64,000 bases of DNA from Silvibacterium bohemicum (GTDB lineage: Bacteria > Acidobacteriota > Terriglobia > Terriglobales > Acidobacteriaceae). Under the pieces are notes generated by a model. The model did no database searches. It was not told the DNA's origin and saw nothing but the letters and a program-made list of their open reading frames with translations. Each line of letters starts with the position of its first letter. Positions within the stretch are counted from its first letter, which is position 1. Shown piece by piece: positions 49,225 through 59,584 of the stretch. The position numbers were made by a program, and so were the translations under genes. The stretch is taken from NCBI RefSeq assembly GCF_001006305.1, contig NZ_LBHJ01000004.1, positions 62,001-126,000 on the forward strand. The letters are read 5' to 3'.

Positions 49225-52107
49225 ATGTCAATCACACACATCACGGTGCGCGGCGCGCGTCAGCATAATCTGCGGGACATCAACGTCCGCATTCCCCGCA
49301 ACACACTGACCGTCGTCACCGGTTTGTCCGGCTCCGGGAAGTCCTCGCTGGCCTTCGACACCATTTATGCCGAGGGGCAGCGCCGCTACGTCGAGACGCT
49401 CTCGGCCTACGCCCGCCAGTTCCTGGACCAGATCGAGCGGCCGGATGTGGACTCGATCGAGGGTCTCAGCCCGGCTATCTCCATCGAGCAGAAGACCACC
49501 AGCCGCAGCCCCCGATCGACGGTCGGAACCATTACCGAGATCTACGACTACCTGCGCCTGCTTTACGCCTCGGTCGGTGTTCCCCACTGCCCCGGCTGCG
49601 GACGGGAGATCTCGCGGCAGTCGGCCGAACAGATTGTCGAGCGCATTCTTTCTCTGGGACAGGGCGAGCGGGTCACGATCTATGCGCCGGTCGTACGCGG
49701 CCGCAAAGGCGAATTCAAGGATCTGCTGGACAAGATCGAGCAGCAGGGCTTTCGCGCCCGCATCGACGGCGAACTCCGCGATCTCTCCGAACCGATTCAG
49801 CTCGAAAAGCGCAAGAACCACACCATCGAAGCGGCCGTCTATCGCGCTGTCCTGAAACCGGGCATCGAAAAGGCTCTCGAGTCTTCGGTAGCCAAGGCGC
49901 TGCAGATGGCGAATGGACTGGTGCTGGTGGCCACGCAAAACAACGAGCAGCTTTACTCCTCGTCGATGGCATGCCCTGATTGCGGACTGGACATCCCCAA
50001 GCTCGAGCCGCGCAGCTTCTCCTTCAACAGCACCTACGGCGCGTGTCCGGAGTGCCACGGGCTGGGCAGCATCTACGACTTCGACCCGGCCAAGATCATC
50101 AACGACTGGTCGAAGCCGCTGCTGGATGGCGGATTGGGGCCGGGCTCGGCGTCGCAGTACCTGCTGAAGCTGATCAAGCTGGCGGCGGAGCGGTACAAGA
50201 TCGACCTGAAACAGCCATTCGAGCAGTTGACCGCGAAACAGCAGGAATTGCTGCTTTATGGTCCTCCCAAGGGCGAAGGACCGCGCACCGGCTTCCACGG
50301 CATCCTGGCTTATCTGCGCGATGCGCTGGAGGAATCGAAATCAGACGCATATCGCGAGTGGATGATGAACTACATGTCCGCTTCGGTCTGCCCGGTTTGC
50401 AAGGGACGGCGGCTGCGTCCGGAATCTCTTGCGGTCAAGGTGAGCGGCCTCTCGATCGCCGACTTCACCGCTCTCCCGCTCAATCGCGCACTCAATGCGG
50501 CGCGGGCCATCGGATTCTCGACGCGGGAAGCTCTCATCGCCGACCGGCTGCGGCGGGAGATCGTCGAGCGCCTGGAGTTCCTCACTGCTGTCGGACTGAG
50601 CTACCTCTCGCTCGACCGCAATGCGGCGACGCTCTCCGGCGGCGAAGGCCAGCGCATCCGGCTAGCGACGCAGATCGGCTCGCGGCTGCGCGGCGTGCTG
50701 TACGTTCTCGACGAGCCATCGATCGGGCTGCACCAGCGCGACAACCAGCGGCTGATTACGGCGCTCGAATCGCTGCGCAATCTCGGCAACACGGTGCTGG
50801 TCGTCGAACATGACGAAGACACCATCCGCCATGCCGACTACGTTCTCGACCTCGGCCCCGGCGCGGGCAAGCTGGGCGGCCACGTGGTCGCCGAAGGCAC
50901 ACCGGCGGAGATTATGCGCGTCCCGGCGTCGCTGACCGGGCAGTACCTCTCCGGCGCGACCGCTATCCTGCACCGCGATGAGCCGCGGCCGCTCACCGGC
51001 AAGTGGATTACCCTTGAAGGCGCTCGCAGCCACAACCTGCAGGACGTGACAGCGAAGTTCCCTCTCGGCGTGATGACCGTCATCACCGGCGTCTCCGGCT
51101 CGGGCAAGAGCACGCTGGTCAACGACATTCTTTATCGCGCGCTGGCGAAACAGCTCTATGGCTCACGTGAAGAGCCGGGCGAGCATAAAAAGATCAGCGG
51201 ATTCGAGAACATCGACAAGGCCATCCGCATCGATCAATCGCCGATCGGCCGCACCCCGCGCTCGAATCCGGCGACCTATACGGGAGTCTTCACCGCCATA
51301 CGCGATCTCTTTGCCATGCTTCCCGAATCGCGCGAGCGGGGATACAAGGCCGGCCGCTTCTCCTTTAACGTCGCCGGAGGACGCTGCGAGGCCTGCCAGG
51401 GCGACGGCCAGCGCCGAATCGAAATGAACTTCCTGCCCGACGTGTACGTCCAATGCGAAGTGTGCAATGGGCGCCGCTATAACCAGGAGACGCTGGCCGT
51501 GAAGTTCAACGGATACTCCATCGCCGATGTGCTCGATCTGGCGATCGAGGACGCGCTGCCGGTGCTGGTGGATATTCCCCAGGTCAAGCAGAAGCTGCAA
51601 ACGCTGGTCGATGTCGGCCTCGGATATATCCACTTGGGACAGGCGGCGACGACTCTTTCCGGAGGCGAGGCGCAGCGCATGAAGCTGGCCCGCGAGCTCT
51701 CCAAGCGGCAGACCGGCCGCACACTCTATCTTTTGGACGAACCGACGACCGGCCTGCATTTCGACGACGTGCGGAAGCTGCTCGAAGTGCTGCACCGGCT
51801 CACCGATCTGGGCAATACTGTCATCATCATCGAGCACAACCTGGACGTCATCCGCAATGCCGACTGGATTCTCGACCTGGGTCCGGAGGGCGGCGAAGGC
51901 GGCGGCCAGATCGTTGCCCAGGGAACGCCGGAACAGATCGCCGTCGCATCGGATTCACACACAGGCGAGTTCCTGCGGCGGTATTATCAGGCGACCGGCG
52001 CTACGCCCAAAGTCGTCGCCGGCACGGCTGCGTCGACCGATGGAACAGGCACGAACGGAAACGGATCGAAGCGGCGAGGGAAGGCAAAGAAAGACTGGGT
52101 GCAATGA
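49225..52107 (+). CDS. uvrA: Excinuclease ABC subunit A
   Basis: A 960-residue nucleotide-excision-repair ATPase that finds DNA lesions with UvrB. It has two ABC modules: Walker [15 protein letters not shown] near residue 35 and [14 protein letters not shown] near 627. The signatures are [16 protein letters not shown] and [16 protein letters not shown]. Zinc-finger CxxC pairs are at CPGC, CPDC/CPEC, and CEAC...CEVC. Full length with a short Gly/Asn-rich tail. It overlaps the CPBP protease gene by ATGA. Confidence 0.98.
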   Translation: MSITHITVRGARQHNLRDINVRIPRNTLTVVTGLSGSGKSSLAFDTIYAEGQRRYVETLSAYARQFLDQIERPDVDSIEGLSPAISIEQKTTSRSPRSTVGTITEIYDYLRLLYASVGVPHCPGCGREISRQSAEQIVERILSLGQGERVTIYAPVVRGRKGEFKDLLDKIEQQGFRARIDGELRDLSEPIQLEKRKNHTIEAAVYRAVLKPGIEKALESSVAKALQMANGLVLVATQNNEQLYSSSMACPDCGLDIPKLEPRSFSFNSTYGACPECHGLGSIYDFDPAKIINDWSKPLLDGGLGPGSASQYLLKLIKLAAERYKIDLKQPFEQLTAKQQELLLYGPPKGEGPRTGFHGILAYLRDALEESKSDAYREWMMNYMSASVCPVCKGRRLRPESLAVKVSGLSIADFTALPLNRALNAARAIGFSTREALIADRLRREIVERLEFLTAVGLSYLSLDRNAATLSGGEGQRIRLATQIGSRLRGVLYVLDEPSIGLHQRDNQRLITALESLRNLGNTVLVVEHDEDTIRHADYVLDLGPGAGKLGGHVVAEGTPAEIMRVPASLTGQYLSGATAILHRDEPRPLTGKWITLEGARSHNLQDVTAKFPLGVMTVITGVSGSGKSTLVNDILYRALAKQLYGSREEPGEHKKISGFENIDKAIRIDQSPIGRTPRSNPATYTGVFTAIRDLFAMLPESRERGYKAGRFSFNVAGGRCEACQGDGQRRIEMNFLPDVYVQCEVCNGRRYNQETLAVKFNGYSIADVLDLAIEDALPVLVDIPQVKQKLQTLVDVGLGYIHLGQAATTLSGGEAQRMKLARELSKRQTGRTLYLLDEPTTGLHFDDVRKLLEVLHRLTDLGNTVIIIEHNLDVIRNADWILDLGPEGGEGGGQIVAQGTPEQIAVASDSHTGEFLRRYYQATGATPKVVAGTAASTDGTGTNGNGSKRRGKAKKDWVQ

Positions 52108-53192
52108 CGCCTGAGACGGATCCGAACGCGGCACACGAACGGTGGCAGAGGGAGATTGAAGAAGCTGCTCTGGCGGCCGCGCGAAGCAATTCTTCCGCCC
52201 AGATTCGCGACTTCGATGTCCGCGCCGCCTACGAGGAACTCGAACCTCGCGGCGAAGATGTTCCTTACTGGAATCCTATCCACAATCCCGCTCACGGTTC
52301 CACTCACGGCGCGGACCCGGTGCAGGTCGTTCCTGATTTCGGCGCGCCGGATTTCTCGGAGCCGCCGCACGCGTGGCCCCGGTGGCCGCGGCTGATTCCG
52401 CACCTCGGCCACACCCTTCTCTTCTTTGTGATTGCCCTTCTGATATTGGCTGTAGGCCAGGGCCTTGGCATCCTGCTTTTGGAGCAGACTCACCTCTTCG
52501 GCCATCGCAGCTTCCAGATGCTCTTCCGGCTTTCGGCCGACGATGCCCGGCTGAGCCTTCCCGTCCAGCTTTTCTCATACATTCTGGTAGCCGTGGTGGT
52601 GATCCCGGTCTTCGGATTGATCTGGCGTGAGCCGTTCAGCGAAGGCGTTCACTGGAATGCCGGCAAAGCGCGGCAAAAGTTTCTTCTGCTCGCCCTCATC
52701 GGACTGGCCTCCGGCTTCGGCATCGGAGCGTTGGGGAACTTTCTACCCATGCCGCAGGATCCCCCCATCATGCAGGACATGATGAAGTCGCCGCTGGGCG
52801 CATGGATGATGCTGGTCTTCGGCGTAACCGCGGCGCCGCTGCTGGAAGAACTCGCCTTCCGGGGATTTCTGCTGCCCGGCCTGGTCAACTCCTTTCGCTG
52901 GTTGGGGCGGAAGGATGTCATCTCCGATGCCGTAGTGAAGTGGATCGGCATACCTGTTTCGATTCTCTTCACCAGCGCCTGCTTTGCTCTCATGCATTCG
53001 CCGCAGGTATCGCATGCCTGGGGACCGCTGGTGCTCATCGGCAGCGTGAGCATCGTTCTCTGCATCGTCCGGCTGACCATGAACTCGGTCGCCGCGGGCG
53101 TCATCGTCCATGCCGCTTACAATTTCACGCTCTTTGCCGGAGTGCTGGCGCAGACGGGCGGCTTCCGGCACCTGGAGCGTTTGACTACTTAG
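52104..53192 (+). CDS. CPBP-family intramembrane metalloprotease
   Basis: A 362-residue protein. A cytoplasmic region of about 95 residues is followed by about seven membrane segments. The family's metal-binding motifs are in order: [14 protein letters not shown] (EExxxR), [15 protein letters not shown] (FxxxH) and [10 protein letters not shown] (HxxxN). CPBP (Abi/Rce1) proteins cleave membrane substrates or process peptides. The substrate is unknown. Coupling to uvrA looks like shared transcription rather than a shared pathway. Confidence 0.88.
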   Translation: MTPETDPNAAHERWQREIEEAALAAARSNSSAQIRDFDVRAAYEELEPRGEDVPYWNPIHNPAHGSTHGADPVQVVPDFGAPDFSEPPHAWPRWPRLIPHLGHTLLFFVIALLILAVGQGLGILLLEQTHLFGHRSFQMLFRLSADDARLSLPVQLFSYILVAVVVIPVFGLIWREPFSEGVHWNAGKARQKFLLLALIGLASGFGIGALGNFLPMPQDPPIMQDMMKSPLGAWMMLVFGVTAAPLLEELAFRGFLLPGLVNSFRWLGRKDVISDAVVKWIGIPVSILFTSACFALMHSPQVSHAWGPLVLIGSVSIVLCIVRLTMNSVAAGVIVHAAYNFTLFAGVLAQTGGFRHLERLTT

Positions 53193-53240
53193 CCTCGCGA
53201 GCTACGATTTGCGCTGCCCCAGCGGCTACAATTCTCTGTG

Positions 53241-53849
53241 ATGACTACCAGTAACCGCGCTGCCCTGCTGCACCTGCTTTCGCGCATCTCTTTCAAGTTG
53301 GGCGATTTCACGCTCTCTTCGGGCGCGAAGAGCGACTACTACATCGACTGCCGGACCACCACCCTGCATGCCGAGGGGGGACGGCTCACCGGCCTTGCGG
53401 TCCTCGATCTCCTGCATGAGCACAAGCTGAAGCCTATAGCAGTCGGAGGCTTGACCATGGGCGCCGATCCTATCGTCTCGAATGTGGCGACCGCCAGCGC
53501 CTGGAGGGTGGTGGAGCATCCGAACGCGCATCTGCCGCTCATCCACGGCTTCCTGGTCCGCAAAGCGGAAAAGGCGCACGGCACCGGCAGACGGATCGAG
53601 GGATTTTTCGAGAAGGGCGCGCCGGTCGTGATTGTCGATGATGTCTGCACCACTGGCGCATCGACGATCAACGCGATTGAGGCAGCGAGACAGGCTGGGA
53701 TGCACGTAATCGCCGCCGTGTGCCTGGTGGAACGCGAAGAGGCGAAGGGAAGACCGGCAGTGGAAGCAGCATGCGCAGGCGCGCCGTTTCTACGGCTGTA
53801 TACCGCCGACGATGTGAGAGCTGCTCACGTCGCGCAGATGGCTATGTAA
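53241..53849 (+). CDS. pyrE: Orotate phosphoribosyltransferase
   Basis: A 202-residue pyrimidine enzyme that makes OMP from orotate and PRPP. The N-terminal FTLSSGAKSDYYIDCR, the KAEKAHGTGRRIEGF loop and the PRPP-binding motif VVIVDDVCTTGAST (residues 129-142) are all present. ATG 53241 is preferred to the adjacent GTG 53238. It probably belongs to the uvrA-CPBP transcript (48-base gap). Confidence 0.95.
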   Translation: MTTSNRAALLHLLSRISFKLGDFTLSSGAKSDYYIDCRTTTLHAEGGRLTGLAVLDLLHEHKLKPIAVGGLTMGADPIVSNVATASAWRVVEHPNAHLPLIHGFLVRKAEKAHGTGRRIEGFFEKGAPVVIVDDVCTTGASTINAIEAARQAGMHVIAAVCLVEREEAKGRPAVEAACAGAPFLRLYTADDVRAAHVAQMAM

Positions 53850-53932
53850 GGAAGTCTGCAGAGACACGAAAGCGGGAGGCGCCCGGGGAGGCACTTCCCG
53901 TTTTCATGTCTTTCCGCAGTAGGTCCGAGTCC

Positions 53933-54706
53933 TTACTGATTGCCGCTACCAGCGGGCATCCTCAGGCTACTCGTTGTCTGGCCGGGCGCCGTGGGCTCCT
54001 GGCCGTTTACGTTGGAAAGAAGCTGAATGTCGACCCGGCGGTTCTTGGCGCGGCCGGCGGGAGTGCTGTTCGTCGCAACTTCCTTATCCTTACCGATGCC
54101 AATGAGATAGAACTTGTGTGCAGGAACGTTGTGTTTGGAAGCTAAATATTGCACGACTGCCTGCGCGCGACGCTGACTTAAGTCATAGTTGTAAGCCGCC
54201 GAGCCGACTGAATCAGTGCCGCCGGTCACTTCGAGCAGATAGCCTCTGGCGCCGTTAAGCTGAGCTGCGAAGTCGTCGAGTTCGGCCTTGTCAACTTTGC
54301 TCAAATCAGCCTTGTCAAAGCCGAAATTTACCGACGTCATTGCGACCTGCTTATAGCTGTCGAGATTGCCAACGACACTCGCCAGAGAATCGGCGCGGTT
54401 AACGGCCTCCTGCGCCGACTGCTGCGCCTGGGTCGCGGACTGGCTGGCGGTCTGCGCCTGCTGATTGGCAGAGTTTGCCGAGCTCTGTGCCTGTTGAATT
54501 CCCTGCTGGGCGCGCTGATCGACGTCGTGGATATTGCGGTTATTGGCGGCTGTCGCGTCGTCCAGTTCGTTGGTGTGATTGATGACGGGAGTCGTCTGGC
54601 TGCGAACGTAATTCTTGGTGGTGCAGCCGGAGGCCAGAAGAAGAGAGATTGTGCCTATCGCAGAAGCGGTGGAGAAAATGGGAAATTGCTTTGTGATACG
54701 AGTCAT
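53933..54706 (-). CDS. OmpA-family lipoprotein (Pal-like)
   Basis: A 257-residue outer-membrane lipoprotein with a signal ending LLASGC (lipobox). An Ala/Gln-rich coiled coil follows (residues about 55-110, QAQSSANSANQQAQTASQSA). The C-terminal OmpA domain shows VNFGFDKADLSKVDKAELDD, YDLSQRRAQAVVQYLASKHN and GRAKNRRVDIQLL. It likely ties the outer membrane to peptidoglycan. ATG 54706 after GGAG is preferred to an upstream start at 54793, which lacks the signal context. Confidence 0.9.
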   Translation of the reverse strand: MTRITKQFPIFSTASAIGTISLLLASGCTTKNYVRSQTTPVINHTNELDDATAANNRNIHDVDQRAQQGIQQAQSSANSANQQAQTASQSATQAQQSAQEAVNRADSLASVVGNLDSYKQVAMTSVNFGFDKADLSKVDKAELDDFAAQLNGARGYLLEVTGGTDSVGSAAYNYDLSQRRAQAVVQYLASKHNVPAHKFYLIGIGKDKEVATNSTPAGRAKNRRVDIQLLSNVNGQEPTAPGQTTSSLRMPAGSGNQ

Positions 54707-55024
54707 TTTGTCTAACTCCGTACCTCCGCGGTTCAAAGCCGCGCGAGTTTTTTGTTCAAGTCCTTGGATGCTGCTAAATCCAGCCTGACACATGTCAAAT
54801 CGAGATTGGACACGCGTCGACTGACGTTATTCGTCTTTCGAGATGCAAGACGCTTGCCAAAGGGGAATGACAGGTGCAACCAGTATGTTTTCAGAGGGTT
54901 AACTTTCAAACCGAAACTCATTCCTCACCTTCAGATATCTACTTTGCCGGTATCTTTTACGCACTTCGGGGCAAATTGAGCGGAGAACGGGTTTGTTCCC
55001 GGCCACTAAAATGAAAATAGATCT
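54707..55024. other. Divergent intergenic region between the OmpA lipoprotein gene and uvrC
   Basis: No gene is seen. Near uvrC, GAAC-N6-GTTC (54985-54998) and GCAAATTGA (about 54971) are possible regulatory sites. The second 9-mer also occurs upstream of uvrA. Confidence 0.4.
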
Positions 55025-56932
55025 ATGGACCTCCACGAAAAGATTCGAACTCTGCCCACGAGGCCCGGGGTCTATCTCTACAAAAACGCCGAAGATGAAG
55101 TCATCTACGTCGGCAAGGCGAAAAACCTGCGCGCACGGGTTCGCTCCTATCTTCTGGAAGCTTCGCAGGCCAATGCCAAAACCGGTTCGCTCATGCGCGA
55201 GGCGGTCGATGTCGATTACATCATGGTCGACAACGAGCATGAGGCGCTGGCGCTAGAAAACAATCTCATCAAGCAGCGCAAGCCTCGCTTCAACATCCTG
55301 CTGCGCGACGACAAGACCTATCCTTATGTGAAGCTCACGCTTGGAGACCGCTATCCCAAGGTCTTCGTCACGCGGCGACTACGCAAGGATGGTGGCGCGT
55401 ACTACGGCCCGTATTTTCCGGGCAATCTTGCCTATCGCATTGCGGAGCTGATTCATCGCAGCTTTCTGCTGCCCAGCTGCAAGGTGGATCTGCGGCGCTA
55501 CTATCCTCGACCCTGCCTGCAGTACTACATCAAACGCTGCCTGGGGCCGTGCGTTGAAGGATTGACCACGCCGGAGGCCTATCGTGAGGCGGTGCGCGAC
55601 GCACAGATGTTTCTCGAAGGCCGCGGCGCCGACCTCGAAAGCTCGCTGCAGCAGCGGATGGAAGAGGCTGCGCTCGCCGAGCAATTCGAGCTGGCGGCCA
55701 AGTATCGCGACCTGCTGGTGACCATCAGCCAGCTGCAGGAAAAGCAGCGCATCGCCTCGGCCGACGACGACGATGCCGATGTCTTCGGTTATCACTACGA
55801 GAACAGCATGCTGGCGGTGAACCTCTTCCACATGCGCGGCGGCAAGATCGTCGACCGCCGCGAGTTCTTCTGGGAAGAGCTGCAGGAGCTGGTTCTGCAA
55901 GAGGCCGATCCGGAAGATGAGTCTGGTGCAGCACCTGCTTCGACGGCGGCGCCATTTGAAGCTGGGGCATTCTTCGCCGCGCTGCTCAAGCAGCTTTATA
56001 TCGATCAACAATATGTTCCGCGCATGGTCTATCTGCCAGTGGAGTTTGCCGATCGGCCCGCGTTGGCAGCGCTGCTAGCCGAGCGCAGCGGGCATCGTGT
56101 GGAAATTGCCGTGCCCGTTCGCGGGGATCGCCGCTCGCTGGTCGATCTAGCCGGCACGAATGCGAAGCAGAGCTACGATCAGCGCTTCCGCGTGATGAAG
56201 CCGACGCAAAAGGCAATCCAGGAATCGCTGCAGGACATCCTGATGCTTCCGGAGCTGCCGAAACGCATCGAGTGCTTCGACATCTCGCATATTCAAGGCG
56301 CGGAAACGGTCGCGTCGATGGTGGTGTGGGAAGACGGCGATATGAAGAAGTCCGACTACCGCAAGTTCCAGATCAAAACCGTCGAAGGTGTCGATGACTT
56401 CGCCTCCATGCGCGAGGTGGTGACGCGACGTTATCGCCGGGTGATCGAAGAGCAGCGCACCATGCCCAGCCTGATCCTCATCGACGGCGGACTGGGCCAG
56501 CTCCACTCTGCCGCACAGGCCCTGGAAGAGCTGGGACTGACGACACAGCCGCTGGCCTCGATCGCCAAGAGAGAAGAGATCATCTACCTCTACGGGCAGG
56601 AAGACGAGCCCATCGTGCTGGAGCGGCGCTCTCCTGTGCTGCACCTTATCCAGCGCGTTCGCGACGAGTCGCATCGGTTCGCCATCAGCTACCATCGCAA
56701 GCGCCGCGAGATGCGCGACCGCGATTCCGAGCTGCTCAACATTCCCGGAGTAGGCGCGCGCACGCGGACGAGGCTGATCGAACACTTCGGCAGCCTGCGC
56801 AGCGTGCGACAGGCGGACCTGGTCGCTCTCACCTCGGTGGTGCCGCAGAAAACGGCGGAGGCTATCTATGCGCATTTTCATGTGGAAGAGGTGGCCGCGG
56901 AGCCGTTTCCTATCTTGACTACTGAGCACTAA
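55025..56932 (+). CDS. uvrC: Excinuclease ABC subunit C
   Basis: A 635-residue dual-incision nuclease of excision repair. The N-terminal GIY-YIG domain is RPGVYLYKNAEDEVIYVGKA. A UvrB-binding UVR motif lies near residues 200-235. The RNase H-like endonuclease domain contains RIECFDISHIQGAETVASMV and LILIDGGLGQLHSA. The C-terminal helix-hairpin-helix (LLNIPGVGARTRTRLIEHFG) is present. Complete and in the usual size range. Confidence 0.98.
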   Translation: MDLHEKIRTLPTRPGVYLYKNAEDEVIYVGKAKNLRARVRSYLLEASQANAKTGSLMREAVDVDYIMVDNEHEALALENNLIKQRKPRFNILLRDDKTYPYVKLTLGDRYPKVFVTRRLRKDGGAYYGPYFPGNLAYRIAELIHRSFLLPSCKVDLRRYYPRPCLQYYIKRCLGPCVEGLTTPEAYREAVRDAQMFLEGRGADLESSLQQRMEEAALAEQFELAAKYRDLLVTISQLQEKQRIASADDDDADVFGYHYENSMLAVNLFHMRGGKIVDRREFFWEELQELVLQEADPEDESGAAPASTAAPFEAGAFFAALLKQLYIDQQYVPRMVYLPVEFADRPALAALLAERSGHRVEIAVPVRGDRRSLVDLAGTNAKQSYDQRFRVMKPTQKAIQESLQDILMLPELPKRIECFDISHIQGAETVASMVVWEDGDMKKSDYRKFQIKTVEGVDDFASMREVVTRRYRRVIEEQRTMPSLILIDGGLGQLHSAAQALEELGLTTQPLASIAKREEIIYLYGQEDEPIVLERRSPVLHLIQRVRDESHRFAISYHRKRREMRDRDSELLNIPGVGARTRTRLIEHFGSLRSVRQADLVALTSVVPQKTAEAIYAHFHVEEVAAEPFPILTTEH

Positions 56933-56957
56933 GACGAATCAACATCCCGGCATGCAC

Positions 56958-57383
56958 TTAGAGCACAGGGTTGTAAAAGTCCGCAATGAACTGCACCCCG
57001 GATACATAGAGTTTCTGCAATTGCTTGTCGCCGGTAAGGAACAAATCAATCCCCGCAGAAGCTGCACAAGCCAAATGGATAGCATCCCCTGCCTTGAGCT
57101 TCTCGACGGAACGCAGCTTGCTGAACGGCTGCACGGAGCCGTCATCGAAGGGCAAAAAGGTGAACCCCATTTCATCCAGCGTTTCTCGGATGACAGAGGC
57201 AGTAGGAGTGTTCGCCGTTTTTCCCACGCCCGCCATCAGTTCCCCCAGACCGAGATAACTTGAATAAAGAGAGTCGCCACGTTCATACGACTGCTTGAGG
57301 AGCTGTTGCACTCGCGGGAAATGCTGCGGATGACCCTCCAGAAGATAAATGAAGAGCATCGTGTCCCAATAGATGCGACTCAT
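56958..57383 (-). CDS. PIN-domain ribonuclease toxin (VapC-like)
   Basis: A 141-residue PIN domain with all four acidic residues: D7 (IYWDTMLFIY), E48 (LGLGELMAG), D100 (LKAGDAIHLACA) and D119 (FLTGDKQL). Such proteins cleave RNA and are normally paired with an antitoxin. The start overlaps the stop of the upstream gene (ATGA), the usual toxin-antitoxin coupling. It converges on uvrC with a 25-base gap. Confidence 0.85.
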   Translation of the reverse strand: MSRIYWDTMLFIYLLEGHPQHFPRVQQLLKQSYERGDSLYSSYLGLGELMAGVGKTANTPTASVIRETLDEMGFTFLPFDDGSVQPFSKLRSVEKLKAGDAIHLACAASAGIDLFLTGDKQLQKLYVSGVQFIADFYNPVL

Positions 57384-57838
57384 TCACTATCCTCATCGTG
57401 TCCACGAACCCACCGCATGAACGCCTCGGCCCCGCCATAAGCAGCGATCTCATCCTTCAGGAGGCCACGCAGCTTGTTGGTCAATCGATGAGCGCGAGCT
57501 GCCGGGTCTTCAGGCAGGTGAGTCTTGGATTCTATGGATTGTGGCTTTCTCGCCTGTCCCTCGGACCCGACTCGGTAGTGAACCACGACGGTTGGGCTGG
57601 TCTTCGACTGTGGACCGTCAATGCCGGTGATCTCCAAGTCATTCTCGCGCTGAAACCCACGAGTCTTGATCGCATTGCACACCAGCGGCACGTAGTTGCC
57701 GGGGAATCTGATTTCGTCGAGGTCTCTCAGTAGATCTTTCACCGCAATCGATAACTCGCTCTTACCGGCCTCTTTTGCAGGCTGCACGTATTTTCTTAAG
57801 GCCATTGCTCGCACTTTTTCACTCAGAGAAACATCCAT
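57380..57838 (-). CDS. Unrecognised protein, putative antitoxin partner of the PIN toxin
   Basis: A 152-residue protein with no family I recognise. It has a charged helical N-terminus (SEKVRAMALRKYVQPAKEAG), a central mixed region (VKDLLRDLDEIRFPGNYVPL, VVVHYRVGSEGQ), and a helical C-terminus (LTNKLRGLLKDEIAAYGGAE). It is much longer than the usual VapB, Phd or RelB antitoxin and shows no clear ribbon-helix-helix or AbrB fold. Order (upstream of the toxin) and ATGA coupling support an antitoxin role; this is inference. GAGGA precedes ATG 57838. Confidence 0.65.
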   Translation of the reverse strand: MDVSLSEKVRAMALRKYVQPAKEAGKSELSIAVKDLLRDLDEIRFPGNYVPLVCNAIKTRGFQRENDLEITGIDGPQSKTSPTVVVHYRVGSEGQARKPQSIESKTHLPEDPAARAHRLTNKLRGLLKDEIAAYGGAEAFMRWVRGHDEDSE

Positions 57839-57943
57839 GGCCTTATCCTCTCAGATACTCTAGCAAGAATGTATCTGTGAATAAAGAATATTCTTTCTTT
57901 TCCGTGCCGAAACTTTCCTATTTATTAGACGTATGCTCCACAC

Positions 57944-59542
57944 ATGGCCACCACGACCATCGCAGCCTCTGTTTTTCCACAGCCTGCCAATCTACGCGCC
58001 ATCGTCCAGTTGAGCTTCGCCTTCGCTGCGCTCAAGATCGCCATCCACATCGTGACCAACATCATGGCGCAGCATGCCGGGTATGGCATCTTTCGCGACG
58101 AGATGTACTACCTCATGTGCGGACGCCATCTGGCCTTTGGTTATGTCGACCAGCCTCCGCTGGCGGCGATTCAGGCGCGCATCACCGACGTTCTCTTCGG
58201 CTATCAGCACATGTGGTCGCTGCGGCTGATTCCCGCCATGGCAGGCGGCGCGAAGGTTTTTCTCACCGGCATGTTGGTGTGGGCGCTGGGCGGCGGACGC
58301 CGTGCCGCGGCTCTGGCCATGCTGGGGGTCATCGTCGTCGGAGTTTATCTCGGCATTGACAGCTTCCTCTCCATGAACTGCCTCGACCCGGTCTTCTGGA
58401 TGACCTGCGTTTTGGCGCTGATCCGCATCGTGCAGGCCGAGTCGCAGCAATCCGTTCGTAACTGGTGGATCGTGCTCGGCGTGAGCGCCGGGCTGGCCAT
58501 GGAGAACAAGGATTCGGTGGTCTTCTTCCTGGTGTGCGCGCTGGTTGCCGTGCTGCTCACGCCGCAACGGCGCATCCTGGCCAGCCGCTGGTTCGCCGTA
58601 GCGGTGCTGATCATGGTCGCGGTGGCGTTGCCGAATCTTCTCTGGCAGATTCACTATCATTTCCCCACGCTGGAGTGGCTGCGCGACGTGGCCAAGAGCG
58701 ATAAGGATGTGAAGCTGCCGCCGCTGGCATTCCTGAAGGCGCAGCTCTTCATGCTCCAGCCACTGACTGTGATTCTGTGGCTTCCCGGGCTTTTGTGGCT
58801 GCTCTTTGCAAAAACTGCAAAACCCTATCGTTTTCTCGGCATCCTTTATCTTCTGTTTTTGCCGCTGATGATGGCTTTGCATGCGAAGGACTACTATCTT
58901 GCGCCGATTTATCCGGTGTACTTCGCAGGCGGGGCAGTTGCGCGGTTCTCATGGGCTAAGAATGTTCGCTGGCGGAATGCCGTCAGCGGTGTATACGGCC
59001 TGTTGTTGATTTGCTCTTTGATCGTCTTCCTGCCGCTTTCCGTTCCCGTGCTGCCGCTGCAGAAGTTTCTCGCCTATGAACACAGGCTCGGCTTCAAGCC
59101 GGAGGACTCCGAGACTCACGACCCCACGATCCTGCCGCAGTTTTACGCCGACCGCTTTGGATGGACCGATATGGTTGCGCAGGTAAATACCATCTACCAC
59201 TCGCTGCCGCCATCGGAGCAGGCGGTCACCGGCATCTTCACGGGCAATTACGGTCAAGCCAGCGCGATCAATATTCTCGGCGAGCATGACGGCCTGCCCA
59301 CGGCTATCAGCGGCCACCAGAACTATTGGATATGGGGTCCGCGCGGCTATAGCGGGCAGGAGATGATCATTGTCAACGAGGAGTCGCTTGCGGATATGAA
59401 CCAGTATTATGCATCGTGCAAAGTCGCGGCGATGCGCACCAATCCGCTGGCCATGCCCTGGGAGCGCGGGCCCATCTATCTTTGCTATAGCAGGAAAACC
59501 GCGTATACGGCAGACTGGAAAGACCTCAAGTACTATCACTGA
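57944..59542 (+). CDS. GT39-like membrane glycosyltransferase
   Basis: A 532-residue integral membrane protein with about ten membrane segments. The first periplasmic loop GIFRDEMYYLMCGRHLAFGY and VDQPPLAAIQARI carries the Asp/Glu pair typical of ArnT/PMT-type transferases using polyprenyl-phosphate sugars. The C-terminal periplasmic part follows FLPLSVPVLPLQKFLAYEHR. Substrate and acceptor are unknown; envelope glycan or protein glycosylation is possible. Confidence 0.85.
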   Translation: MATTTIAASVFPQPANLRAIVQLSFAFAALKIAIHIVTNIMAQHAGYGIFRDEMYYLMCGRHLAFGYVDQPPLAAIQARITDVLFGYQHMWSLRLIPAMAGGAKVFLTGMLVWALGGGRRAAALAMLGVIVVGVYLGIDSFLSMNCLDPVFWMTCVLALIRIVQAESQQSVRNWWIVLGVSAGLAMENKDSVVFFLVCALVAVLLTPQRRILASRWFAVAVLIMVAVALPNLLWQIHYHFPTLEWLRDVAKSDKDVKLPPLAFLKAQLFMLQPLTVILWLPGLLWLLFAKTAKPYRFLGILYLLFLPLMMALHAKDYYLAPIYPVYFAGGAVARFSWAKNVRWRNAVSGVYGLLLICSLIVFLPLSVPVLPLQKFLAYEHRLGFKPEDSETHDPTILPQFYADRFGWTDMVAQVNTIYHSLPPSEQAVTGIFTGNYGQASAINILGEHDGLPTAISGHQNYWIWGPRGYSGQEMIIVNEESLADMNQYYASCKVAAMRTNPLAMPWERGPIYLCYSRKTAYTADWKDLKYYH

Positions 59543-59584
59543 TCGTTTCAGCTTGGGGATTCTCCTCGTCGGAGCCGTTTCGTA

